A stretch of 14,088 nt of DNA from Chthonomonas sp. UBA2785 (GCA_002352215.1 DEIB01000020.1:1-14088); one strand, 5' to 3'. Shown: positions 7,473 through 13,726, counted from the first letter of the stretch. Numbers and translations: made by a program. Notes: a model not told the origin generated them from the sequence alone.

Positions 7473-7545
7473 AAAGCGCTTGTCTCAGCCGAAGCTATCC
7501 GAACGACGGGCATCTCCACATTCCTTGAAAACGGAGGGCAGCTCG

Positions 7546-7582
7546 AAGTGGCGCAGCGAATTGCCACTTGATTTGAATCAAG
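7546..7582. other. Two overlapping inverted repeats after a small membrane gene
   Basis: AAGTGGC (7546-7552) pairs perfectly with GCCACTT (7563-7569). CTTGATT (7567-7573) pairs perfectly with AATCAAG (7576-7582). The arms share three bases, so only one hairpin can form fully at a time. The second hairpin contains the stop codon of the 65-residue gene. There is no T-run on either strand, so a standard terminator is doubtful; it may be a weak terminator, an mRNA 3'-end stabiliser, or chance. Confidence 0.3.
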
Positions 7583-7775
7583 ATGATCCAATTTTGCGCT
7601 TTGACATTAGAGCCAAGACGAGGGCTACGGACAATCCGAAAGCGGCGAAGCCGACCCATCGGTATGGCGAGGCGGGGCCGATCCCGAGCACTTCGGAATT
7701 CAAATACAGAATCGCGAAGAGAACAGCCGATGCGATGAGAAACTTCAATGCGGATGCCGTTCGGATCGACTTCAT
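7578..7775 (-). CDS. Small membrane protein, unknown function
   Basis: A 65-residue protein starting at the ATG at 7775 (M-K-S-I-R-T). It has two predicted membrane helices, about residues 10-28 (LKFLIASAVLFAILYL) and 39-58 (WVGFAAFGLSVALVLALM), joined by a short Gly/Pro loop, and a basic C-terminus (S-K-R-K). No known motif is visible. An alternative minus-strand frame across 7495-7797 gives a compositionally poor, charged sequence; the hydrophobic pattern favours this frame. It lies 40 bases downstream of the 213-residue orphan on the same strand and ends about 105 bases before repeat copy B. It may be cotranscribed with the two orphans upstream of it. Confidence 0.55.
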   Translation of the reverse strand: MKSIRTASALKFLIASAVLFAILYLNSEVLGIGPASPYRWVGFAAFGLSVALVLALMSKRKIGSS

Positions 7776-7814
7776 TGCCGGTTAGTCCGTGCCCCAAGTG
7801 CTTCCAGGCTGAGA

Positions 7815-8456
7815 TCAGATGCCATCGGAGCCACCAAACTGGATCAAGCGCTGGATTGTATCTTCATCATACACGACTTCCTCAAATCCATCCGCCCCCA
7901 GGGCAGCCGCAATTGTCGTGAGAAGTGCGCTTGTCGTGGACAGGGGGGCAGTGACGTAGCACAGCAGGCCAAGCTCATCGATGAGGCTCGTCATAAAGAG
8001 ATGATCAACTGTCTCCCCTGCATCTCCTGAGGTTGTGTGATACACATCCAAGTCCCACAGAGCAAACGGGTCGGCCTCGAAGGACTTGATGAAGGGCTCT
8101 CTTTGCGAGGCGGGCACCAGGGTCAGCGCATCCATGTTGCCCGGGGTGAAATAGGGGCCGGCAGTGACGCGGCAATGGAGGTCTCCCGCTGGAAAGAGTG
8201 CATCCAGGAGGGGAACGAGCTGACCGCTTTGCTTGAGTTCAGCGTGCCACCAATGAGGGACTTCACTCGAGGGGTCGTGGAAGATGAGGACGCTTAGGGA
8301 CTGAGGGGCGACTGGATGAGGTGTGAGAAGGAGCCTGGCGCCGACATCGTGCCCCCCAACATACCACTCCTTTGCGCACAGCCCGAGTTGCTGGAAGGAT
8401 GTCGCCGCCGTTTGGCTGGAGTTTGCGGGTTCACTGAGCAAGAACAGTCGTCGCAT
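7815..8456 (-). CDS. Orphan soluble protein, unknown function
   Basis: A 213-residue protein starting M-R-R-L-F-L-L-S-E-P at the ATG at 8456. I do not recognise the family. It has no signal peptide, despite the hydrophobic first residues, and no membrane segment. Features include an aromatic and His-containing patch (V-P-H-W-W-H-A-E-L), a P-Y-F-T-P-G loop, and an acidic C-terminal third (GFEEVVYDEDTIQRLIQ). The composition looks like a genuine globular cytoplasmic protein, and sampled GC is about 55%, below the backbone. It sits between two small membrane-protein genes on the same strand, with gaps of 50 bases upstream and 39 downstream, so the three may form one transcription unit. Confidence 0.7.
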   Translation of the reverse strand: MRRLFLLSEPANSSQTAATSFQQLGLCAKEWYVGGHDVGARLLLTPHPVAPQSLSVLIFHDPSSEVPHWWHAELKQSGQLVPLLDALFPAGDLHCRVTAGPYFTPGNMDALTLVPASQREPFIKSFEADPFALWDLDVYHTTSGDAGETVDHLFMTSLIDELGLLCYVTAPLSTTSALLTTIAAALGADGFEEVVYDEDTIQRLIQFGGSDGI

Positions 8457-8506
8457 TTCAATTCTGGTTCGATAACGAGAAACCTTGCAAGTGACTCAGA
8501 AGCGGG

Positions 8507-8785
8507 TTATTCGTGTCGTTCCCCGATGATGTCAGCATAACCTAACATTGGGCCGAAAAGAGACTTCCACAAGAACAAAACTGCAAAGGAGAGCACGAGT
8601 AACTTAAATCCGATGGAAGCGTTCAGCCACAGAGCCAAGATGCAACCCAAGGCGCCAACAATCATGAGGTATCGACACGCCGTACGTGTACGATGCATTT
8701 GGGACCAGGAGTGTACAAGTGAACCTAAAAACCCAATGGTTATGGCAACAAATGACACAGCTACTATCATGTTGTGCAAGCTCAT
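8507..8785 (-). CDS. Small three-helix membrane protein, unknown function
   Basis: A 92-residue protein beginning M-S-L-H-N-M-I-V-A-V. Three hydrophobic segments are visible at about 6-25, 39-54 and 59-76, with a basic loop (M-H-R-T-R-T-A-C-R) between the first two and a charged C-terminus (I-I-G-E-R-H-E). The start at 8785 is supported by GGAG placed 7 bases upstream of the ATG (ggagtgacacc), one of the few clear Shine-Dalgarno sites in the window. No family is recognised. It leads into the 213-residue orphan on the same strand. Sampled GC within it is about 50% (30/60 at 8581-8640), lower than the backbone. Confidence 0.65.
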   Translation of the reverse strand: MSLHNMIVAVSFVAITIGFLGSLVHSWSQMHRTRTACRYLMIVGALGCILALWLNASIGFKLLVLSFAVLFLWKSLFGPMLGYADIIGERHE

Positions 8786-8789
8786 GGTG

Positions 8790-8996
8790 TCACTCCAAAA
8801 TCTCCGCTTTGAAAGTCATGGGCCAGTGACCGCTTCGGTCGTCAGGACACAATTCCACGTCAAGCAGGCCACCGTGGACGTTATCTCCGCCTCCCGTTGC
8901 CCCGCGCCCGTGTCCCCAGAGCGAGTGAGTGGTACCTTCACGTCCTCCTCCCCATCTTACAGCGGATATAGCCTCGAGGATGATGAGAGGTTGCAT
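8790..8996 (-). CDS. Doubtful 68-residue ORF
   Basis: This is the only candidate gene in the roughly 300-base stretch 8786-9089. It begins M-Q-P-L-I-I-L-E-A directly after an in-frame TGA and ends four bases before the ATG of the next minus-strand gene, whose Shine-Dalgarno overlaps its last codons. The N-terminal half is Gly/His/Arg-rich and poor in structure; the last 30 residues (LLDVELCPDD...PMTFKAEILE) look more protein-like. It may be a real leader gene, the remnant of the 3' end of a larger gene, or a chance frame. The remainder of the stretch, 8997-9089, holds the upstream region of the plus-strand hydrolase; TTGGCA at 9051 is a possible -35 box without a convincing -10 partner. Confidence 0.3.
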   Translation of the reverse strand: MQPLIILEAISAVRWGGGREGTTHSLWGHGRGATGGGDNVHGGLLDVELCPDDRSGHWPMTFKAEILE

Positions 8997-9089
8997 TCAG
9001 CATTCTTGCCGCGCCCCCACGGCCCATCATCCGCCCTCTTTGCAGAGTCCTTGGCAACCCGCAGCACCCGAATCGCGGTATCAAGCCGT

Positions 9090-10451
9090 ATGACCGGCCC
9101 GAGAAGCCTCATCCTCCTTGCCGCCCTGGCCCTGGCGCCTCTCTCCTTCGCCCAAATTGAGCGCGGCGAGCCCCTGCTCCGCCGCCCGGCCCTGGGCATG
9201 CAGATGCGTCCGCTCACGCTCGAAACCGCCCAAAACGCCGGCCTAACCGAAGCCAAAGGCGTCCTCATCGGCACCGTCTCCGAGGGGCTCAGCGCCCAAA
9301 AGTGGGGCCTGCAGACCGGTGACATCCTCACCAAGCTCGCCGGGGAGCCCGTGACCGCCGCCGCCGACGTCACCCGCATCCTGGCCACGCTCAAATCGGG
9401 CCAAGAGGTCGCGATCGAATTCATCCGGGGCCGCGATATCCGCACCGCCCGCGCCCCGCTGGCCCCACGCCCCTTTATGAAGGCGGACGGGTTCCGGGTG
9501 CACTACGACCAGGTGGTGAGCCAGGGTAAGCGCATCCGGGTGATTGCCACGCACCCCACCGCGCCCGGCCCGCACCCCACGATTTTCATGATCGGCGGCA
9601 TTGGCCAGTACTCGATTGACGGCGATTACGCCACCACCGCCTACGGCAACGTGCTGGCCTCCTTTGCCGACCGCTACACCATCATCCGGGTGGACAAGCC
9701 CGGCCAGGGCGACAGCGAAGGCCCGATTTACAGTGAGCTCGGCTTTGGGCAAGAGGAAGACGCCTACCTGCAGGCCCTTCGCATGGCCAAGACGTTTGAG
9801 TTCGTTGACCCCCAGCGCATTGCCATCTTCGGGCACAGCATGGGCGGCTGCTTCGGTCCGTTTGTGGCCTCGCAAGAGAAGGTGGCGGGCCTGGCCGTTT
9901 ACGGCACGCTCACCAAGACCTGGACGGAGTATCTGCTGGAGAACTCGCGCCGCCAGATGGCACTGGGCGGGGGCGCCCCGGGGGATGTGAACAACGCCCT
10001 GCGCGACCTGGCGCAGGTTTCGCACCACGTGTTTATCGAAGGACTGAGCCCGCAGCAGATCATTGAGCGGCGCCCGGAACTGGCCGATGCCGTGCGGGGC
10101 AACATCCCCGATGGCCGCACCTACAGCGGGGTGGGGCTGGGGTTCTGGCGGGAGCTGGCCGCCCGTAACCTCTCCGGCGCCTGGCTGAATGTGGACGCCA
10201 AAGTGCTGGCGATGTGGGGCGAAAATGAGTTCATTGCCACCCAGTGGGATCACGAAGAGATCGCCCGGATTGTGAACGGGGTGCGCCCCGGCACCGCCGA
10301 ATACAAGATGGTGGCGGGCAGCGACCACGGCTTCTTCAAGACCACTTCGGCGCTGGACAGCATGACTCGGTGGGGGCAAGGGGCGGAATTCAACCCCGAA
10401 GTCATCCGCGTGCTGGACGAGTGGCTGAAGCGGACGCTGGCCGGCGCGTAA
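9090..10451 (+). CDS. Exported PDZ-alpha/beta hydrolase fusion
   Basis: A 453-residue exported protein. Residues 1-21 form a signal peptide (hydrophobic LILLAALALAPL, cleavage likely after S-F-A). Residues about 34-113 form a PDZ-like domain (GVLIGTVSEGLSAQKWGLQTGD followed by ILTKLAGEPV), as in DegP-type proteases. Residues about 135-450 are an alpha/beta hydrolase with the nucleophile S250 in G-H-S-M-G-G and the probable histidine H413 in S-D-H-G-F. The acid is likely in W-G-E-N-E (378-380), and a G-G-I-G-Q loop precedes the oxyanion region. Probably a periplasmic esterase or peptidase; the substrate is unknown. I chose the ATG at 9090 because the open frame from 8613 adds 159 residues with no domain that overlap minus-strand genes. 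The PDZ domain may bind a peptide or partner that localises or gates the enzyme. Confidence 0.88.
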   Translation: MTGPRSLILLAALALAPLSFAQIERGEPLLRRPALGMQMRPLTLETAQNAGLTEAKGVLIGTVSEGLSAQKWGLQTGDILTKLAGEPVTAAADVTRILATLKSGQEVAIEFIRGRDIRTARAPLAPRPFMKADGFRVHYDQVVSQGKRIRVIATHPTAPGPHPTIFMIGGIGQYSIDGDYATTAYGNVLASFADRYTIIRVDKPGQGDSEGPIYSELGFGQEEDAYLQALRMAKTFEFVDPQRIAIFGHSMGGCFGPFVASQEKVAGLAVYGTLTKTWTEYLLENSRRQMALGGGAPGDVNNALRDLAQVSHHVFIEGLSPQQIIERRPELADAVRGNIPDGRTYSGVGLGFWRELAARNLSGAWLNVDAKVLAMWGENEFIATQWDHEEIARIVNGVRPGTAEYKMVAGSDHGFFKTTSALDSMTRWGQGAEFNPEVIRVLDEWLKRTLAGA

Positions 10452-10459
10452 CCCACTAG

Positions 10460-10489
10460 TTGCCAATGCAATGAGAGGGGGCGTAGAAT
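10460..10489 (+). promoter_or_regulatory. Sigma70-type promoter of the DUF2231-like gene
   Basis: TTGCCA (10460-10465), an 18-base spacer and TAGAAT (10484-10489) make the best sigma70-type promoter I see in the window. The expected start point falls around 10496-10500, so transcripts would begin at or just before the ATG at 10500. The promoter overlaps another in-frame ATG at 10488, which would then not be in the mRNA. Confidence 0.55.
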
Positions 10490-10499
10490 GCGACTTACA

Positions 10500-11360
10500 A
10501 TGAAGGCGCCGCGCTACGCCCTGACTCTTTTGGCCACCCTGAGCTTGTCGACCGTAGGGCTGAGCAAGCCTGAATTCCTGGAGCAACTGGAGAAACTGCC
10601 CCAAATGGAGCCCGCCAAGCGCGCCAAGGCCGAAGGGTGCAGCCTGTGCCACACCAATCCGCCGCGCCGCAATGCCTTCGGCCGGGCCGTGCACGATGCG
10701 ATGGAGGCCGCCGGCAAAGAGGAAGTGAACGCCGCCCTGCTGGCCGCTCTGGCCGATGGCGATGCCGACGGCGACGGAGTGAGCAACGGGGAAGAGTTCC
10801 GACAAGACTCGCTGCCAAGCGACCCCGCCAGCAAGCCCGGGCAGCCGGACGCGATTTCGCCGCCGTTGCGCCGAGGGGGCATCGCAGGGGCCCGGGCGGT
10901 GGATGACGTCCCGGGCGCACCGAACGAGACCCCCCAAGAGCCCGAGCCGGAAGAGGAGGAGCAGGGAGAGATGATCCCGGACCACCGCTTCCACCCGGCC
11001 ATTGTTCACTTCCCGATTGCGCTGTTTCTCTTTGGGGCGTTGCTGGATTGGCAGGGGTCCAAGCGCAAGAATTCGGTGTGGCGCGAGGCGGGCTGGCTGG
11101 CGCTGGCGGCCGGGACCATCATGACCATCCCCGCCATGGCCACCGGGTGGGCGGCCTACCTGGCCAATGGCTATGGGTGGGAAGGCGACGCCTTCCGGCA
11201 CTTGGTGATGGGGCACATCGCCTTCTTGCTGATGGTGGGCACCACCCTGATGCGGCGGCAGCGCACACCGGAAAGCATCCCCTACTGGGCTTTGCTGGCG
11301 CTGGCGGCCGTGGCCGTGGGCGTGACCGGGCACCTGGGTTCGATTCTGGTGTTTGGCTAA
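10500..11360 (+). CDS. Haem-site, calcium-repeat and DUF2231-like membrane protein
   Basis: A 286-residue envelope protein. It has a signal peptide (M-K-A-P-R-Y-A-L-T-L-L...), then one c-type haem site C-S-L-C-H at 47-51 followed by T-N-P-P-R-R-N-A-F-G. A thrombospondin-type-3-like calcium loop (DGDADGDGVSNGEEF) covers about 86-100, and an acidic Pro/Glu linker about 140-157. The C-terminus is a four-helix membrane domain with H-P-A-I-V-H-F-P-I-A near 165-174, typical of DUF2231. The likely role is electron transfer or redox sensing at the membrane; the partner is unknown. The promoter at 10460-10489 supports the start at 10500. An ATG at 10488, preceded by a purine-rich gagaggggg, would add four residues and cannot be excluded. 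A CopZ-like gene follows after 49 bases. Confidence 0.85.
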   Translation: MKAPRYALTLLATLSLSTVGLSKPEFLEQLEKLPQMEPAKRAKAEGCSLCHTNPPRRNAFGRAVHDAMEAAGKEEVNAALLAALADGDADGDGVSNGEEFRQDSLPSDPASKPGQPDAISPPLRRGGIAGARAVDDVPGAPNETPQEPEPEEEEQGEMIPDHRFHPAIVHFPIALFLFGALLDWQGSKRKNSVWREAGWLALAAGTIMTIPAMATGWAAYLANGYGWEGDAFRHLVMGHIAFLLMVGTTLMRRQRTPESIPYWALLALAAVAVGVTGHLGSILVFG

Positions 11361-11387
11361 GGCCCCGGGGCTTGGGCTTAGTTGGGT

Positions 11388-11403
11388 TAGGATAGGCGTA
11401 GGA
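11388..11403 (+). promoter_or_regulatory. Possible -10 box and ribosome binding site of the metal chaperone gene
   Basis: TAGGAT at 11388-11393 could be a -10 box, though no -35 is evident. AGGA at 11400-11403 lies 6 bases before the ATG at 11410, a good Shine-Dalgarno distance, and fixes the start. The gene may alternatively be read through from the upstream membrane protein gene. Confidence 0.35.
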
Positions 11404-11409
11404 ACATCT

Positions 11410-11613
11410 ATGACCACGACCCTCAGCATCACCGGAATGTCTTGCCAGAACTGTGTGCGCCACGCGCGCGAGGCCCTGGAAGCCGTGGCGGGAGTGACCG
11501 CCGTGACCGTGACCCTGGAACCCGGCCGCGCCCAGATTGAACACGAAGGGGTAGCGGTGGACGCCCTGATTGCCGCCGTGAACGAAGAAGGCTACACGGC
11601 CACGCCGGCTTAA
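11410..11613 (+). CDS. copZ: CopZ-like heavy-metal-binding chaperone
   Basis: A 67-residue single HMA domain. The metal site is G-M-S-C-Q-N-C (residues 9-15), with C12 and C15 expected to bind Cu(I) or a similar soft metal. The pattern strand (TTTLSITGM), helix (VRHAREALEAV), strand (VTAVTVTLEPGRAQIEH), helix (VDALIAAVNEEGY) is the complete ferredoxin-like HMA fold, at the usual length for CopZ/Atx1 chaperones. The ATG at 11410 is preferred over an upstream frame start inside the previous gene because it begins the fold exactly and has AGGA six bases upstream. No P-type ATPase is in the window. Its stop overlaps the stop of the convergent AraC-family gene. Copper specificity is inferred from the family. 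Confidence 0.9.
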   Translation: MTTTLSITGMSCQNCVRHAREALEAVAGVTAVTVTLEPGRAQIEHEGVAVDALIAAVNEEGYTATPA

Positions 11614-12374
11614 AGGTGTTCGGGCGTAGACCGGAACTTGCGCGGTGAGGTTCCGGTTTCGGCCCGGATGAGCTTGTTGAACTGCGCCAGGTCCGGCACG
11701 CCCACCGCCCCCGCAATGGATTTGATGGTGCGGCTGGTGGTGCTCAGCAGGCGGCACGCCTCTTGCACGCGCTTGGCGCGGATGAACTCCTGCACCGTCA
11801 TCCGGTGCTCATCCCGGAAGATTCTTAAGAGTTGACGGGGCGAGACCCCCGCGTGCTCGGCGATTTGCGGTACCCGCAGCGGGTCGGCCAGGTGGTTGAG
11901 GATGAAACTCTCGGCGGCGTAGAGCGCCTCGTGCTCGCGCAGCACGTATTCGCCCTCGGCAATGGCAAACAGGAACCCCCAAATGAAGGCGCGGGGGTGG
12001 TCCAGGTCTTGGCTGACGCCCTGGCAGGCTTTTTCCAGGGCGGGCAGGAAGGCGCGGGCGTCCTCGATCTGCACCGGGATGGCGTAGCGGCGGCCGGCGG
12101 TGGCAGGGAGGTTGAAGGAGAGGTAGTTGTGGGTGGTTTCGCCGTCAATGAGGGTGTGGCCCGCGCGGCACCCGGGCGGGAAGATGCACATCGAATTCGG
12201 CGGGGCGAGGAAGGCGCGCTGGTTGAGATAGACCGTGTTTTGGTGGTGATAGTAGATGACGGTCCAGAGGGTGGGGGCCTGGATCCACTCGCGCCGGTTT
12301 TCGCGGAACTCCCCGTCCCCGGCATAAATCACCGTGGGCGGGGCACCGAGCAGGGCGGGGGAGTAGAGCTTCAT
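11610..12374 (-). CDS. AraC-family transcriptional regulator
   Basis: A 254-residue regulator. Residues about 1-110 form an N-terminal cupin-like sensing domain, with C-I-F-P-P-G-C-R-A-G-H near 63-73 as in ligand-binding AraC proteins. The C-terminal part (about 153-247) is the double helix-turn-helix: first HTH around VPQIAEHAGVSPRQLLRIFR (168-187), the conserved M-T-V-Q-E-F-I-R-A-K-R-V-Q-E-A linker helix, and the second HTH around 216-237, ending with the family block T-G-T-S-P-R-K-F-R. Ligand and targets are unknown. It converges on the copZ-like gene with overlapping stops. Its ATG overlaps the TGA of the short upstream ORF as ATGA, suggesting translational coupling or at least cotranscription with it. 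Confidence 0.92.
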   Translation of the reverse strand: MKLYSPALLGAPPTVIYAGDGEFRENRREWIQAPTLWTVIYYHHQNTVYLNQRAFLAPPNSMCIFPPGCRAGHTLIDGETTHNYLSFNLPATAGRRYAIPVQIEDARAFLPALEKACQGVSQDLDHPRAFIWGFLFAIAEGEYVLREHEALYAAESFILNHLADPLRVPQIAEHAGVSPRQLLRIFRDEHRMTVQEFIRAKRVQEACRLLSTTSRTIKSIAGAVGVPDLAQFNKLIRAETGTSPRKFRSTPEHL

Positions 12375-12616
12375 GGGCAGGGCCGGGCGGTGTGGATGTT
12401 ACCGCTGCGGGTGAGGGGACGGGCAACGGAGCTCAAAGCGATGGTTTGGGGTGAGGTGCCTTCTTGCGATTTCACCGTGATGTTGCCCACGGCATCCATC
12501 ACAAAGGTGGCCCTGGCTCTCGTCACTTGCTGCCCGGTGAGGCGGTCGGCACTGTCATTCTTAAAACACAAAGCAATCGCATAACTAACTTCAATGATTC
12601 CAGAAACCTCACTCAT
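12371..12616 (-). CDS. Short chimeric ORF upstream of the AraC gene
   Basis: An 81-residue frame starting at ATG 12616 (M-S-E-V-S-G-I-I-E-V), overlapping the end of the preceding orphan gene by 8 bases and the AraC start by 4. The first 25 or so codons are AT-rich like the orphan block. From about 12555 onward the DNA is GC-rich like the backbone. The GC-rich half reads RATFVMDAVGNITVKSQ, then SPQTIALSS, then RPLTRSGNIHT. This resembles either a YD/Rhs-type repeat (the D-A-V-G-N-I-T core) or the C-terminal strands of a minor pseudopilin; I cannot decide. It may be the 3' remnant of a backbone gene whose front was replaced by the low-GC block, now fused to a new start. It could also be a non-coding leader. 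Confidence 0.4.
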   Translation of the reverse strand: MSEVSGIIEVSYAIALCFKNDSADRLTGQQVTRARATFVMDAVGNITVKSQEGTSPQTIALSSVARPLTRSGNIHTARPCP

Positions 12617-13022
12617 CAATTTCCAGACGCACTTGAATCATCTCCAATGCATTGCAGGCGCGTTCGCAAACTCTCCTGTTGAGAATCGAATCGTGACCTG
12701 CATCCATCGTCAACTTAGTAAGGCGATGTATGTCATCTTCGTTTCCGACGAATGAAAGAGCATCACATGCAAAACACCGAATTGAATCTATATTACTAGT
12801 GGTCATATGTCTGGCAAAATCGACGAGCTCGTGCATGGAAAAATCCCCTATGAGTTCAAGTAAAACACACACCACCTCATAAGACAAATCAGTGTACCTC
12901 ACAGATAGCGATCTAATCAGGTCTCGCAATTCTGTTGTTGGTAAGAACCGGTTTGCGAACAACAAACTGAGCTGCTCATCCGAATCCAGAAGGAGAAACT
13001 CAGTATAACTCGGGACAGCCAT
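12609..13022 (-). CDS. Helical HEAT-like orphan protein
   Basis: A 137-residue cytoplasmic protein starting M-A-V-P-S-Y-T-E-F at ATG 13022. It is almost entirely alpha-helical and acidic. Successive amphipathic helix pairs (LRDLIRSLSVRYTDL, then SYEVVCVLLELIGDF, MHELVDFARHM, IRCFACDALSFVG, DDIHRLTKLTMDAG) look like HEAT/ARM-type repeats; the I-R-C-F-A-C-D-A-L-S-F-V-G unit is the most HEAT-like. Such small HEAT-like proteins occur among bacterial immunity and adaptor proteins, but no toxin is nearby and I give no function. GC is about 40% (24/60 at 12781-12840), well below the backbone. It lies 65 bases after the 191-residue orphan on the same strand. Confidence 0.7.
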   Translation of the reverse strand: MAVPSYTEFLLLDSDEQLSLLFANRFLPTTELRDLIRSLSVRYTDLSYEVVCVLLELIGDFSMHELVDFARHMTTSNIDSIRCFACDALSFVGNEDDIHRLTKLTMDAGHDSILNRRVCERACNALEMIQVRLEIDE

Positions 13023-13087
13023 TCAAATTGCACCTTCACTTGCACAAACATCTTGCCTGCCATTGCGGCCTGGCTTAGGACTCATTT

Positions 13088-13663
13088 TCACTTCCGCAAG
13101 CTTGAGGAGGCCGTGTCTTCGGTTCCTAGCGTTGTAAAGATCTCGATGCATTCGCTCAGCAATCCGTCATTTGCCTCATTGAATACTATGAGGTAATCCA
13201 ACAGGCAGCAATATTGGTCGTCCGTGCAAAGAGCCAATAGTGATTGTTTTGCCTGTTGATCGAGGCGGTCGCCGACTGCTATGCTTCCTCTGAACATCCG
13301 GAATAGCATATATCCGCAACCCCTAGTTGATGATTCTGAGATGCCACTGTAGAGTCCGCACTCGTAAGGATCTAGGCCCAAGGTTGACCCATCTTTGCTG
13401 ATCAGAAAGCATGAGGCATAACCAATGAATATTTCTGGGTCGAAATCAAACGGATCAGCTGTGTTCTCAAAGTCCTTCGGTGAGATATCCGGCAGCCGCT
13501 CATATATTTCTTGCAATAAACGTCGCTCTGACTCACTCAGGGATGCTGGATATACAAGTCGAAAGTCTGGCTTTTGAGACGGAACCGGGAAGTTGAGTCG
13601 AATTCTCTCAATTAGTTCCCGAATGCCAGGTTCATGCCCCGATGGTCTTTTAAGATATGTCAC
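13088..13663 (-). CDS. Orphan soluble protein, GTG start
   Basis: A 191-residue protein of no family I recognise. It starts at a GTG (13663; M-T-Y-L-K-R-P-S-G), preceded by GGAGGAGG ten bases upstream, and a minus-strand TAGAAT at 13689-13694 could be its -10 box. The N-terminal part is helical (IRELIERIRLNF); the middle is acidic and aromatic (DPFDFDPEIFIGYASCFLISKDGSTLGLDPYECG). The C-terminal part has a Cys-rich helical stretch (LLALCTDDQYCCLLDYLIVF). It has no signal peptide or membrane helix. GC is about 42% (25/60 at 13381-13440). It begins 64 bases after the end of the DUF1080-type gene and leads the low-GC operon. The composition suggests recent acquisition; an immunity-like role is only a guess. 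Confidence 0.7.
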   Translation of the reverse strand: MTYLKRPSGHEPGIRELIERIRLNFPVPSQKPDFRLVYPASLSESERRLLQEIYERLPDISPKDFENTADPFDFDPEIFIGYASCFLISKDGSTLGLDPYECGLYSGISESSTRGCGYMLFRMFRGSIAVGDRLDQQAKQSLLALCTDDQYCCLLDYLIVFNEANDGLLSECIEIFTTLGTEDTASSSLRK

Positions 13664-13726
13664 CTTCGCTCGTCCTCCTCCAAAATTAATTCTACGCCGG
13701 TCGAGACGAAGTGGCTTTCATCCCCC

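Larger units (their letters stand above)
6745..8996. other. Lower-GC orphan gene block 1
   Basis: Sampled lines give 55% (7861-7920) and 50% (8581-8640) GC, against 68% in the neighbouring ALDH gene (3601-3660). It holds four orphan minus-strand genes, two of them small membrane proteins, and one doubtful ORF. No integrase, transposase or terminal inverted repeats are visible. The left part is flanked by the 67-bp direct repeats. Confidence 0.5.
12556..13726. other. Low-GC orphan gene block 2
   Basis: Sampled lines give 40% (12781-12840) and 42% (13381-13440) GC, with abrupt changes back to GC-rich DNA near 12555 and 13700. It contains two orphan genes and the AT-rich front of the chimeric ORF. 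I see no flanking direct repeats, integrase or transposase, so the route of entry is unknown. Confidence 0.55.

Noticed and set aside
6745..9000. Insertion sequence or integron
   Set aside because: No transposase, integrase or terminal inverted repeats; the only flanking structure is the direct repeat, which includes a gene start.
8613..9089. 159-residue N-terminal extension of the PDZ-hydrolase
   Set aside because: It overlaps the minus-strand membrane gene, has no domain, and places the signal peptide in the middle of the protein.
9243..11432. Long minus-strand open frame (729 codons) opposite the hydrolase and DUF2231-like genes
   Set aside because: The translation is Gly/His/Arg/Pro-rich without domains and lies antisense to two well-supported genes; it is an open frame caused by high GC.
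12371..12616. Firm call of a Rhs/YD-repeat toxin remnant
   Set aside because: Only one D-A-V-G-N-I-T core is present, the next repeat unit does not align well, and a pseudopilin-like tail fits about equally; no Rhs core or toxin domain is visible.
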